From the NCBI GenBank assembly GCA_029261925.1, contig JAJDAJ010000026.1:1-64000 (forward strand): a stretch of DNA of 64,000 nt, read 5' to 3'. The notes beneath the pieces are model-generated. The model ran no database searches and was not told where the DNA came from. It saw only the letters and a list, made by a program, of their open reading frames with translations. This DNA comes from Deltaproteobacteria bacterium. Lineage in GTDB: Bacteria > Myxococcota_A > UBA9160 > SZUA-336. The position numbers and the translations under genes are program-made. Positions 45,633 to 53,380 of the stretch are shown piece by piece (the first letter of the stretch is position 1; each line of letters begins with the position of its first letter).

Positions 45633-46831
45633 ACACGCGCGACCTCCTCGGCTACGCCGTGACGGCGCTCGACCGCAATCGCCTGCGCACCACGCTCAGC
45701 CTGGTCGGCGTGGCCATCGGCGTTTCGGCGGTGGTGGTGCTGGTCGCGCTGGGCGAGGGCGCGCGTCGCTATGTCACGCAGCAGTTCGCCTCGATCGGCA
45801 GCAACCTCGTGATTCTCTTCCCCGGCAAGAACGAGACCACGGGCGGCTTCCCCGGCGTGGCCGGCGTGCCCAACGACCTGACGCTCGAGGACGCAAACGC
45901 GCTCGAGCGCGGGCTACGGGGCCTGCGCGCGCTGGCGCCGGTGGCGATGGGCAACGAGACGGTCGCGCACCGGGAGCGTCGCCGGCAGGTCGCGATCCTC
46001 GGCTCGACCGAGGCCTTCCGCGAGGTTCGCGACACCCAGGTGGCGCACGGCAGCTTCCTGGGCCCGCGCGAGTCCGAGCGCGCGGCGCAGGTCGCCGTCC
46101 TGGGCGCGAAGGTCGCTGCCGAGCTCTTCGGCGGCGAGAGCGCCGTGGGTCGCGTGATCCGCGTCGGCGAGTGGCGGGTCCGCGTGATCGGCGTGCTGGC
46201 GCCGGGCGGCATGCAGGTGGGCCTGGACATGGATGACCTGGTGATCGTGCCGGTGAAGACCGCGATGCGCATCTTCAACCGCACGTCGCTGTTCCGCGTG
46301 CTGGTGCGGACCGGCGCGCACGCCGACGCGGACCGCGTCTGCCCGCGGGCGATCGAGATCCTCACCGACCGGCACGGCGAGGAGGACGTCACCTGCATCA
46401 CGCAGGAGTCCGTGGTCTCCACGCTGTCCGACATCCTGGGCGTGCTCACCGCGGCGCTCGCCGGCATCGCGGCGATCTCCCTGGCCGTCGCCGGCGTGGG
46501 GATCATGAACCTGATGCTCGTCTCGGTCTCCGAGCGCCGCTCCGAGATCGGCCTGGCGCGCGCCGTCGGGGCGCGGCGGCGGCAGATCCTGGCCATCTTC
46601 CTCACCGAGTCGGTGCTCCTGGCGGCGCTCGGCGGCCTGGCGGGCCTGCTGCTCGGCTGGGTGGCGGTGCGGGCGCTGGCGTGGACCTATCCCGCCTTCC
46701 CCGCCGCGATCCCGGCATGGGCCGCGGTAGCGGCACTCGCCAACGCGCTCGGGGTCGGGGCGCTGTTCGGGATCCTGCCGGCGCGACGCGCCACGCGCCT
46801 CGACCCGATCACGGCGCTCTCGGGGCGCTGA
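45629..46831 (+). CDS. MacB-like ABC permease, first copy
   Basis: This 400-residue FtsX/MacB-type permease has one N-terminal helix (TTLSLVGVAIGVSAVVVLVA), a MacB periplasmic core domain (~50-250), and three C-terminal helices with the family motif NLMLVSVSERRSEIGLARAV followed by GARRRQILAIFL. It forms the mechanotransmission part of a tripartite exporter. GTG start at 45629 overlaps the ATPase stop, and its stop overlaps the next permease as TGATG. Confidence 0.9.
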   Translation: MNTRDLLGYAVTALDRNRLRTTLSLVGVAIGVSAVVVLVALGEGARRYVTQQFASIGSNLVILFPGKNETTGGFPGVAGVPNDLTLEDANALERGLRGLRALAPVAMGNETVAHRERRRQVAILGSTEAFREVRDTQVAHGSFLGPRESERAAQVAVLGAKVAAELFGGESAVGRVIRVGEWRVRVIGVLAPGGMQVGLDMDDLVIVPVKTAMRIFNRTSLFRVLVRTGAHADADRVCPRAIEILTDRHGEEDVTCITQESVVSTLSDILGVLTAALAGIAAISLAVAGVGIMNLMLVSVSERRSEIGLARAVGARRRQILAIFLTESVLLAALGGLAGLLLGWVAVRALAWTYPAFPAAIPAWAAVAALANALGVGALFGILPARRATRLDPITALSGR

Positions 46832-48033
46832 TGCAGGTCGCCGACTACGTGGCGCTGGGTACGGGCTCGCTGCGGGGGCACGGCCTGCGCTCGGCGCTGT
46901 CCATGCTCGGCATCGCGATCGGGATCGCGGCCGTGGTCCTGCTGACGTCGATCGGCGAGGGTACGCGCCGCCACCTGGCGGGGCTGTTCACGCAGTTCGG
47001 AACCAACGTGCTGCAGATCCACCCGGGAAAGAGCGAGACGCTCGGGATCCCCGGAGTGCTCGGCGGCACCACGCACAAGCTCACGATCGAGGACGCCGAG
47101 GCACTCCTGCGCGTGCCGGGCGTGGTGCACGCGGTGCCGGTGGTCTCGGGACAGGCGCGCGTGGAGGGCGCGGGTCGCGGACGCAGCGTGTTCGTGCACG
47201 GAACCACCGCGGAGTTCCCCGACGTGCTGCAGTTCGAGATCGGCCAGGGCAGCTTCCTGCCGCCGGGCGACCCGCAGCGCGGCACGCCGGTCGCCGTACT
47301 CGGCCCCACGCTCAAGCGGGAGCTCTTCGGGGACGGCAACGCCCTGGGTCAGTTCGTGCGCGCGGCCGGATTCCGGCTGCGCGTGATCGGCGTGATGGCG
47401 CCGAAGGGCCAGGTGCTCGGTATCGACATCGACGACGCCGCGTACGTGCCAGTGCGCACCGCCATGCAGATGTTCAACCTCGACGAGCTGCTCGAGATCG
47501 ACGTGCTCTACGCCCACGCCGGCGTCGAGGCGCAGGTGATCGAGGGCGTGCGCCGGGTCCTGACCGAGCGCCACGGCGGCCGCGAGGACTTCACGATCTT
47601 CAGCCAGACCGCGATGCTCGAGGTCTTCGACAACGTGATGGTCGTGGTGACGGCAGCCGTGGGGGCGATCGGCGCGATCTCGCTGCTGGTCGGCGCGATC
47701 GGTATCCTGACCATCATGTGGATCGCGGTCAACGAGCGCACCCACGAGATCGGGCTGATGCGCGCGCTCGGTGCGACCGCGACCCAGGTCCAGGGGCTCT
47801 TCCTGCTCGAGGCGGTCGCGCTCACGCTGCTGGGGGGCCTCGCGGGCGTCGTGCTCGGCCTGGTCGTCGCCGGAATCGCGCGGCTGGCCGCGCCGGGCCT
47901 GCCGATCTACACGCCGCCGCTGTACGTCGTCGCCGCGCTGGGAACCAGCGCGCTCACCGGCCTCGTCTCGGGCGTGCTGCCCGCCCGGCGCGCCGCCGGG
48001 CTCGATCCCGTCGAGGCGCTGCGCGCCGAGTGA
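46831..48033 (+). CDS. MacB-like ABC permease, second copy
   Basis: This is a second 400-residue permease of the same architecture: N-terminal helix SALSMLGIAIGIAAVVLLTS, a periplasmic core with ILQIHPGK-like and GTTAEFPDVLQFEIGQG segments, and the C-terminal VNERTHEIGLMRALGATATQ. The two copies are clearly homologous but well diverged, suggesting a heterodimeric exporter rather than the usual homodimer. The substrate may be a lipid, peptide or macrolide-like compound; nothing in the sequence decides this. Confidence 0.9.
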   Translation: MQVADYVALGTGSLRGHGLRSALSMLGIAIGIAAVVLLTSIGEGTRRHLAGLFTQFGTNVLQIHPGKSETLGIPGVLGGTTHKLTIEDAEALLRVPGVVHAVPVVSGQARVEGAGRGRSVFVHGTTAEFPDVLQFEIGQGSFLPPGDPQRGTPVAVLGPTLKRELFGDGNALGQFVRAAGFRLRVIGVMAPKGQVLGIDIDDAAYVPVRTAMQMFNLDELLEIDVLYAHAGVEAQVIEGVRRVLTERHGGREDFTIFSQTAMLEVFDNVMVVVTAAVGAIGAISLLVGAIGILTIMWIAVNERTHEIGLMRALGATATQVQGLFLLEAVALTLLGGLAGVVLGLVVAGIARLAAPGLPIYTPPLYVVAALGTSALTGLVSGVLPARRAAGLDPVEALRAE

Positions 48034-48097
48034 GCCCGTCGCGCAGTCGCGACTCCGATCGCGGACGCTAGGTTGCCCGCCACGAGAAGGAGCACCC

Positions 48098-48328
48098 GTG
48101 GCGGCAAGCACGCAGTGGTTCTACGCGAGTCGCGTCGGCCGGTTCGAGATCCGCAGCGAGCACGGTGGCGTGTGGAGCCTGTGGCTCGACGAGCAGCGCC
48201 TCGGCAAGTACGAGCGCCCGGGCCAGGCCGCCAGCGCCGTGCTCCGCGGCGAGACGGGGGTGGATGACTGGGACCGCGCGATCGCTCCCGACGCGCCGGG
48301 CGACCTGCGCGGCTGGTCCGCCGCCTAG
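48098..48328 (+). CDS. Small conserved-looking hypothetical protein
   Basis: A 76-residue acidic, Trp-rich protein: it begins AASTQWFYASRVGRFEIRSE, continues GGVWSLWLDEQRLGKYERPG and ends DWDRAIAPDAPGDLRGWSAA. AAGGAG lies 6 nt upstream of the GTG start. I do not recognise the family; composition and RBS suggest a real gene. Its TAG stop is formed by repeat copy C. Confidence 0.6.
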   Translation: MAASTQWFYASRVGRFEIRSEHGGVWSLWLDEQRLGKYERPGQAASAVLRGETGVDDWDRAIAPDAPGDLRGWSAA

Positions 48329-48345
48329 CAGGCTGCTGAAGAACC
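48326..48345 (+). repeat. Dispersed ~20-bp repeat, copy C
   Basis: TAGCAGGCTGCTGAAGAACC, preceded by C. Identical over 21 bases to copy D at 50444-50464. The first three bases are the stop codon of the small gene upstream. Confidence 0.75.
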
Positions 48346-48384
48346 GGCTCCCGGGGCCCGCGGCGCCGATCGCTCCGGAGGGCT

Positions 48385-49743
48385 ATGTGTGGGTCCATGA
48401 GCGAGCCGAGCGCCTGGCTGAGAGGGGTCCACGAGCCGGTGAAGGCCGAGCTGGACCACGGCGATCTGCCCGTCGAGGGCGCGCTGCCGCCGGAGCTCTG
48501 CGGCTCGCTGCTGCGCATCGGCCCGAACCCCGTCACGCCGCCGGGCGCGCGCTACCAGTGGTTCGCGGGCGATGGCATGCTGCACGAGATGCGGCTCGAG
48601 GGCGGGCGCGCCACCCGCTACCGCAACCGCTGGGTGCGCACGCCCGCGGCATCGCGACAGCTGGGCGAGGCGCCGCGCGATCTCGACTGGCCGACCAGCG
48701 ATCCGGCCAACACGAACGTGTTCCGGATCGGCGACGGCGTGTTCGCGCTCACCGAGACCTGCCAGCCCTACCGGATCGACGCGGAGCTGCGCACGCTGGG
48801 TCGCGACGACCTCGGGGGCGCGCTGATCGGGGGCTTCACCGCGCACCCGCATCGCGACCCGCGCAGCGGCGAGATCCACGCGGCCGGCTACGACCTGAAC
48901 GACGAGCCCCGGCTGACGCAGTACGTGCTCGACGCGTCGGGCAAGCTGCTCTCGCGCTTCCCGGTCGAGCTCGGCGGCCCCGCGGCCGTGCACGACTCCG
49001 GCCTGAGCGAGCGCCACTGGATCTGGTACGATCTGCCGCTGCTCTACGACGCCGGGCTCGCGGCCGCGGGCTGGCCGGTACCGTACCGCTGGAAGCCCGA
49101 CCACCCGTCGCGCGTGGGCGTGCTCGAGCGCGGCGCACCACCCGACGCGGTCCGCTGGCTCGAGGTCTCGCCCGGCTGGGTCTTCCACACGCTCAACGCG
49201 TACGATGTCGCCGGCCCCGACGGCGCCGTGCGCGAGATCGTCTGCGACGTGGTCCGCTTCGAGCGCATCTTCGACGCCGACATCACCGGGCCCGGCGACC
49301 CGTACCCGCCCCAGCTCTGGCGCTGGCGGATCGACCTCGAGGCGGGGCGCGTGATCGAGGAGCAGATCGACGCGCGCGTGCAGGAGTTCCCGCGCATCGA
49401 CTCGCGCTTCGGGTCGCGCCGCCATCGCTTCGGCTACACCACCGAGCTCTTCGACGCGAGCGGCGGCAGCGGTGTGCTGGTGCACGACCTCGAGGGTGGC
49501 GCGTCGGCGTCGTACAGCTTCGAGCCCGGCACGCGCACCAGCGAGATGGTCTTCGTGCCCGCGGCCGACGACGCGCCCGAGGGCGAGGGCTGGCTGCTCG
49601 GCACGACCTGGAGCGCGAGCGCGCCGGACCACAGCGATCTGGTCGTGCTCGACGCCACGCGCGTGGGAGACGGTCCGGTCGCCCGCGTGCGCCTGCCGCA
49701 GCGCGTGCCGGCGGGCTTCCACGGCGACTGGCTCGCCGGCTAG
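48385..49743 (+). CDS. Carotenoid oxygenase family protein
   Basis: This 452-residue protein has the seven-bladed propeller fold of carotenoid cleavage dioxygenases. The four Fe(II)-binding histidines lie in GGFTAHPHRDPRSGE, GPAAVHDSGLSERHW, SPGWVFHTLNAYDV and RVPAGFHGDW at the very C-terminus. PPELCGSLLRIGPNP and QWFAGDGMLHEMRLEGGRA are the N-terminal family blocks. It cleaves carotenoids, apocarotenoids or stilbenoid-type aryl alkenes. Two close ATGs (48385 and 48397) are possible starts. The last four bases, CTAG, are shared with the stop of the convergent marC gene. Confidence 0.93.
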   Translation: MCGSMSEPSAWLRGVHEPVKAELDHGDLPVEGALPPELCGSLLRIGPNPVTPPGARYQWFAGDGMLHEMRLEGGRATRYRNRWVRTPAASRQLGEAPRDLDWPTSDPANTNVFRIGDGVFALTETCQPYRIDAELRTLGRDDLGGALIGGFTAHPHRDPRSGEIHAAGYDLNDEPRLTQYVLDASGKLLSRFPVELGGPAAVHDSGLSERHWIWYDLPLLYDAGLAAAGWPVPYRWKPDHPSRVGVLERGAPPDAVRWLEVSPGWVFHTLNAYDVAGPDGAVREIVCDVVRFERIFDADITGPGDPYPPQLWRWRIDLEAGRVIEEQIDARVQEFPRIDSRFGSRRHRFGYTTELFDASGGSGVLVHDLEGGASASYSFEPGTRTSEMVFVPAADDAPEGEGWLLGTTWSASAPDHSDLVVLDATRVGDGPVARVRLPQRVPAGFHGDWLAG

Positions 49744-50432
49744 CGGGAGCTCGCCGACTCCCGCACGTCGTCGGCCACCGGCGAGCTGCTGTCGAGCCAG
49801 CTCGGGAACGACTCGCCGAGCCCCACGAGGATGAGCTGGGCGGCGATGGCCGTCAGCAGCAGCCCCCAGATTCGCGTCTGCACGCCCAGGACGAGATCGC
49901 CCACGACGCTCTGGATGCGCCGGCCGAGCAGCAGCACCACCAGCACCAGCAGCATCACGCCCGTGAGGATCGCGCCGAGGATCAGGCGGGTCCACGGGTC
50001 CTCCGCCTGCGTGCCGAAGAGGATCGCGGTCGTGATCGAGCCCGGGCCTGCCAGGATCGGCACGGACATGGGCACCACCACGTCACGGAAGCGCGCCTTG
50101 GCGCGGTCGAACGCGTCGTCCTCGTCGGACGGCTCGGTGTCCACGTCCACCAGCGTGCCGCGCAGCATCTCGATGCCGATCAGCAGGATGATGATCCCGC
50201 CGCCGACCCGGAACGCCGGCAGGTCGATGCTGAGGAAGCCGAGGATCGACTGGCCGAAGAACAGGAAGAGCAACAGCAGCCCGAGCGCCGTGCCCACCAC
50301 GAAGAGCCCGAGCCGGAGGCGCACCGGACCGTCGCAGCCCTCCGACGCCTCGACCCACACGGGCACCTTCCCGAGCGGGTTCACGATCGCGATCATGGCC
50401 AGCAGGAAGTTCTCGAAGAGCGCGAGCTCCAT
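49740..50432 (-). CDS. MarC/SNARE-associated-type membrane protein (UPF0056)
   Basis: This is a 230-residue protein with about six helices: FLLAMIAIVNPLGKVPVWVE at the start, FRVGGGIIILLIGIEMLRG, and VVVPMSVPILAGPGSITTAI (the MarC signature). The family is widespread, and its transport role is unresolved despite its name. The central loop is acidic (DTEPSDEDDAFDRA). The ATG at 50432 is chosen because the frame upstream is a shadow of another gene. It ends tail-to-tail with the carotenoid oxygenase gene. Confidence 0.9.
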   Translation of the reverse strand: MELALFENFLLAMIAIVNPLGKVPVWVEASEGCDGPVRLRLGLFVVGTALGLLLLFLFFGQSILGFLSIDLPAFRVGGGIIILLIGIEMLRGTLVDVDTEPSDEDDAFDRAKARFRDVVVPMSVPILAGPGSITTAILFGTQAEDPWTRLILGAILTGVMLLVLVVLLLGRRIQSVVGDLVLGVQTRIWGLLLTAIAAQLILVGLGESFPSWLDSSSPVADDVRESASSR

Positions 50433-50444
50433 GGCGCGAGAGAC

Positions 50445-50464
50445 TAGCAGGCTGCTGAAGAACC
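50445..50464 (+). repeat. Dispersed ~20-bp repeat, copy D
   Basis: TAGCAGGCTGCTGAAGAACC, identical to copy C 2.1 kb away. It lies in the 62-bp gap between the marC start and the end of the CocE-type hydrolase gene, both on the minus strand. Confidence 0.75.
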
Positions 50465-50494
50465 CCGGACCGAGCCGCGCGAGCGGGCCCGGGC

Positions 50495-52177
50495 TCAGTC
50501 CGCCGCGAGCGAGTCGCCAGCGCTGCCGATCACCGGCAGATCCAGCGCGGAGCCGGGGTCTGCTCCGGGGTACACGGTCAGCATGAACGCGCGCGGGTGC
50601 TTGCCTGGCCCCTGCGGCGCGACCTGACCCGGCGCCGGCACCGCCCCGCCCGCGAGCGTGAGGCGGATGCGATGCCCGGCCGCGAACACGTACGAGACCG
50701 GTGCGAGCTCGAGCTCGTAGCGCGCGATCGCGCCCGGCTCGCGCGGCCGCGGCCGCGCGGGATCGAGCGCCCGCGGCAGGTTGAGGTAGCCCTGCGAGAC
50801 CAGCCTGGAGCTGCCGTCGGGCGCCACGTCGGTGAGGCTGACCACCAGGTCCGCGTCGTCGGCCGACGAGGACACCGACAGCGCGAGCCGGGGATCTCCG
50901 GTGACCTCCGTCGGCACGCGCAGGGCGGCGCTGGTCCAGGTCGGCAGCTGCCGCGACCAGGGCGTCTGGTCGACGTCGGGCCGGCCGGGGCGGCCCAGCA
51001 GCGTCGGCAGGAAGGGCCCCGCCTGCGGCGTGTAGCCCAGCTCGACGGGCGCCGCCGCGGTGGGGACACGCGCCGACAGCCTGCCGTCGTGCACGCCGGA
51101 GATCGAGCCGCTCGGTCCCTCGCCGAGGAGGAGCTGCACGCGCCGCTCGTCGGGCAGCGGCCAGTCGCGCTCGCGGCGCCACCGGTCCGGACCCTCGACG
51201 TGGATCAGCACCTTCGCCGGCTCGCGCGTCGGGTCGACCCGGCCGCGCAGGTGCCGGTCGAAGAACTCGACGATCAGCTCGCGCACGAACGGCGCACCGA
51301 CGGAGTGCGGCCACGGACCGACGATCAGCCGCTTGGGCGCGTCGCGACCGCCGTACTCGCGGTAGGCGCGCAGGCTCGCCGGGGAGATGTAGTCCTGGAA
51401 GCCACCCGTGATCAGCGCGGCGATGCCGCGATCCGCCATGGCCCGGTGGTCCGCGGCCAGCGTCACCCGCTCGCGCCACCAGGCGTCGAGGTCGCGGTGC
51501 GCGATCGCGCTGGCGTACTCGTTCTCGACACCCGGGAGCTCGCGCCGCGCCTCACGGCCCGGGCCCGGAAGCATCCCGCCGGGATACCAGAGCACCCCGT
51601 AGCAGTCCCCGCAGGCCACCTGCGGCGCGATCGCCCGCAGGTGCGGCGGAGCCTCGCGGGCGGTGAGCCACTGGCTGATGCCCAGCAGCGAGGCTCCCAT
51701 CATGCCCACGGCGCCATTGCACCAGGGCTGACGCGCCATCCACTCGACGAGGTCGTGGCCATCGCGCCCGTAGTGGGCGTACAGGTCACCGCTGCCGCCG
51801 GACTGCCCGGAGCCGCGCAGGCTCACGTGCAGTACCGCGTAGCCGTGCGCCGCCACCTCGAAGAGCCCCGGATCGAAGAGCGCACCGACCGCGCTCTGCG
51901 CGCCGTAGCCGTTGGCGACAAGCACGCAGGCCCCGGGCCCGTCGGGGAGCGACGGCCGGAACAGGCGCGCGTGCAGCTCCACCCCGTCGCGCACCGGGAT
52001 CCGCAGGTCGTCCTCGACGCGCACGACGTGACGCTCCAGCGACAGCGCGGCGCCCGGCTCGCCGTCGATCCAGTCGCGCTCCTGCGTGCCCGCGCCCATG
52101 GGGCCCGCGGCCACGGGGCAAGCGATCAGCGCGACGACGAGGACGACGGACACGGCGAGACGCGAGCGAGCCAGCAT
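50495..52177 (-). CDS. Secreted CocE/NonD-family hydrolase (X-Pro dipeptidyl peptidase-like)
   Basis: The 560-residue serine hydrolase has an N-terminal signal peptide (LAVSVVLVVALIACPVAAGP). The alpha/beta-hydrolase domain shows the nucleophile in GAVGMMGASLLGISQWL, a likely Asp in TGGFQDYISPASL and His in VGPWPHSVGAP. The C-terminal ~200 residues form the jelly-roll domain of the CocE/X-Pro DPP family. Members hydrolyse esters, amides or N-terminal dipeptides. The export signal suggests periplasmic or outer-surface action. Confidence 0.88.
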   Translation of the reverse strand: MLARSRLAVSVVLVVALIACPVAAGPMGAGTQERDWIDGEPGAALSLERHVVRVEDDLRIPVRDGVELHARLFRPSLPDGPGACVLVANGYGAQSAVGALFDPGLFEVAAHGYAVLHVSLRGSGQSGGSGDLYAHYGRDGHDLVEWMARQPWCNGAVGMMGASLLGISQWLTAREAPPHLRAIAPQVACGDCYGVLWYPGGMLPGPGREARRELPGVENEYASAIAHRDLDAWWRERVTLAADHRAMADRGIAALITGGFQDYISPASLRAYREYGGRDAPKRLIVGPWPHSVGAPFVRELIVEFFDRHLRGRVDPTREPAKVLIHVEGPDRWRRERDWPLPDERRVQLLLGEGPSGSISGVHDGRLSARVPTAAAPVELGYTPQAGPFLPTLLGRPGRPDVDQTPWSRQLPTWTSAALRVPTEVTGDPRLALSVSSSADDADLVVSLTDVAPDGSSRLVSQGYLNLPRALDPARPRPREPGAIARYELELAPVSYVFAAGHRIRLTLAGGAVPAPGQVAPQGPGKHPRAFMLTVYPGADPGSALDLPVIGSAGDSLAAD

Positions 52178-52275
52178 GCGCGGATTCTACACGCGTGCCG
52201 GCCCCGGCCGGCGCGGGGCCGGCGCCCACGTCCGCGGCGCGCCGGGCGATACTCGGCCCGAACCAGGGAGCGCGG

Positions 52276-52656
52276 ATGAACCCCGAGGCGAACAAGGCGC
52301 TGGTGCGCCGGATCTACGAGCAGGGCTTCAACCAGGGCAACACCTCGGTCTTCGACGAGCTCTACGCGCCCGACTTCCGGCACCACGACAAGTCGGTGCA
52401 CGACGTGTCGCCCGGTGCCGCCGGCGAGCGCGAGTCCATGCTGCGCTTCCGCGCCGCCATCCCCGACGTGCACTTCGCGATCGAGGCGCAGATCGCCGAG
52501 GGCGACCTGGTGGTCAACCAGCTCCTGCTCACGGGCACGCCGGTGCGCGAGTTCCCCCCGCTGCGCCCGGAGGACGGACCGCTGCAGCGCCGGGCGGTGG
52601 CGATCTTCCGGATCGCCGACGGGGTCGCGGTCGAGGAGTGGTTCTACACGGCCTGA
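52276..52656 (+). CDS. SnoaL-like ester cyclase/NTF2-fold protein
   Basis: A 126-residue cone-shaped NTF2-fold protein: ALVRRIYEQGFNQGNTSVFD, ELYAPDFRHHDKSV, MLRFRAAIPDVHFAIEAQIA, AEGDLVVNQLLLTGT, and IADGVAVEEWFYTA. This pattern is typical of the SnoaL/ester cyclase group (polyketide cyclases and many enzymes or binding proteins of unknown substrate). The ATG at 52276 has GGGAG upstream; the frame extends further 5' but without family similarity. Confidence 0.85.
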   Translation: MNPEANKALVRRIYEQGFNQGNTSVFDELYAPDFRHHDKSVHDVSPGAAGERESMLRFRAAIPDVHFAIEAQIAEGDLVVNQLLLTGTPVREFPPLRPEDGPLQRRAVAIFRIADGVAVEEWFYTA

Positions 52657-52691
52657 CGGCGGGCCCGCGCTGGCCCCGGGCGCCGGGCGCC

Positions 52692-52727
52692 GGTGAAGAA
52701 ATTCACCCCCTGTGAACGCTTTCACAG
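52692..52727. promoter_or_regulatory. Twin palindromic operator sites, GTGAA-N4-TTCAC
   Basis: Two inverted repeats share one consensus: GGTGAAGAAATTCACC (52692-52707) and CTGTGAACGCTTTCACAG (52710-52727). Their centres are 19 bp apart. The second also fits TGTGA-N6-TCACA, the consensus of CRP-type regulators. They lie ~105-140 bp upstream of the ATG of the small secreted protein gene and just downstream of the SnoaL gene, so they probably control the former. Confidence 0.65.
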
Positions 52728-52832
52728 CCTCGAGGAGGGCCAGGGGCGATCGTCTTCACACGCCGCTGGGAGGCGCAATGAAGGCCGTCTCAGCAAACCG
52801 AGAAACACCGACTCGAGATGAGGGACATCACC

Positions 52833-53207
52833 ATGAAGCGCACCACCATGATCCTCGCCGCACTCCTGCTCGCCGGTCAGGCCGACGTCGCGTTCGCGAA
52901 GCTGGACCGCGTCGCCATGAAGGTCATCACCAACACCTTCGGGAGCGGATCGGGCAGCAGCACGACAACGTGCGAGACCAGTTCATGGGGAGACAGCGAC
53001 GAGGGCGGCACGGAGACCGTGTGTGCAGGCAGCGATGGCTCCAGCAGCTGGTCCACGTCCGAGTGGGCCGACGGCGCCCTGTACGAGGACTCCGGGAGCG
53101 TGACCATGCAGGGCTCCGGCACGTTCTCGTCGCAGAGCAGCTCCAGCGACACCTCGTCGTCCGGCGGTCCGCGCAAGCCCGGGATGCGGCGCACCCTGGC
53201 CAGGTAG
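52833..53207 (+). CDS. Small secreted Ser/Thr-rich hypothetical protein
   Basis: A 124-residue product with a clear signal peptide (MKRTTMILAALLLAGQADVAFA). The mature ~100 residues are dominated by Ser, Thr, Gly and acidic residues (FGSGSGSSTTTCETSSWGDS, SDGSSSWSTSEWADG, TFSSQSSSSDTSSSGG) and contain two cysteines that could form one disulfide. The basic end is RKPGMRRTLAR. No family is recognised. The ATG at 52833 has GAGGG 8 nt upstream; an ATG 15 nt earlier is possible. Flanked by twin operators upstream and a strong hairpin downstream, so it is likely a monocistronic, regulated gene. Confidence 0.65.
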   Translation: MKRTTMILAALLLAGQADVAFAKLDRVAMKVITNTFGSGSGSSTTTCETSSWGDSDEGGTETVCAGSDGSSSWSTSEWADGALYEDSGSVTMQGSGTFSSQSSSSDTSSSGGPRKPGMRRTLAR

Positions 53208-53227
53208 CGTTCCCCTCCAGGAGTGAT

Positions 53228-53261
53228 GGCGGGCGCGGACGGCCCTGTGTCCGCGCCCGCC
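53228..53261 (+). terminator. Strong hairpin terminator after the secreted Ser-rich protein gene
   Basis: A perfect 13-bp GC stem (GGCGGGCGCGGAC at 53228-53240, pairing with 53249-53261) has an 8-nt loop and is followed by CTCCC-type pyrimidines. It begins 20 nt after the stop codon. Confidence 0.7.
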
Positions 53262-53380
53262 TCTCCCGCGCCTCCAGCTGACGGAGGCCTTCACCCCGTT
53301 TCCGACCCTGCCGCCCTCGCGCATGCTGCGCTAGCTGGACCGAGCCGGCGCACGGCCGCTCGCGTCGCGAACCCGTACCT

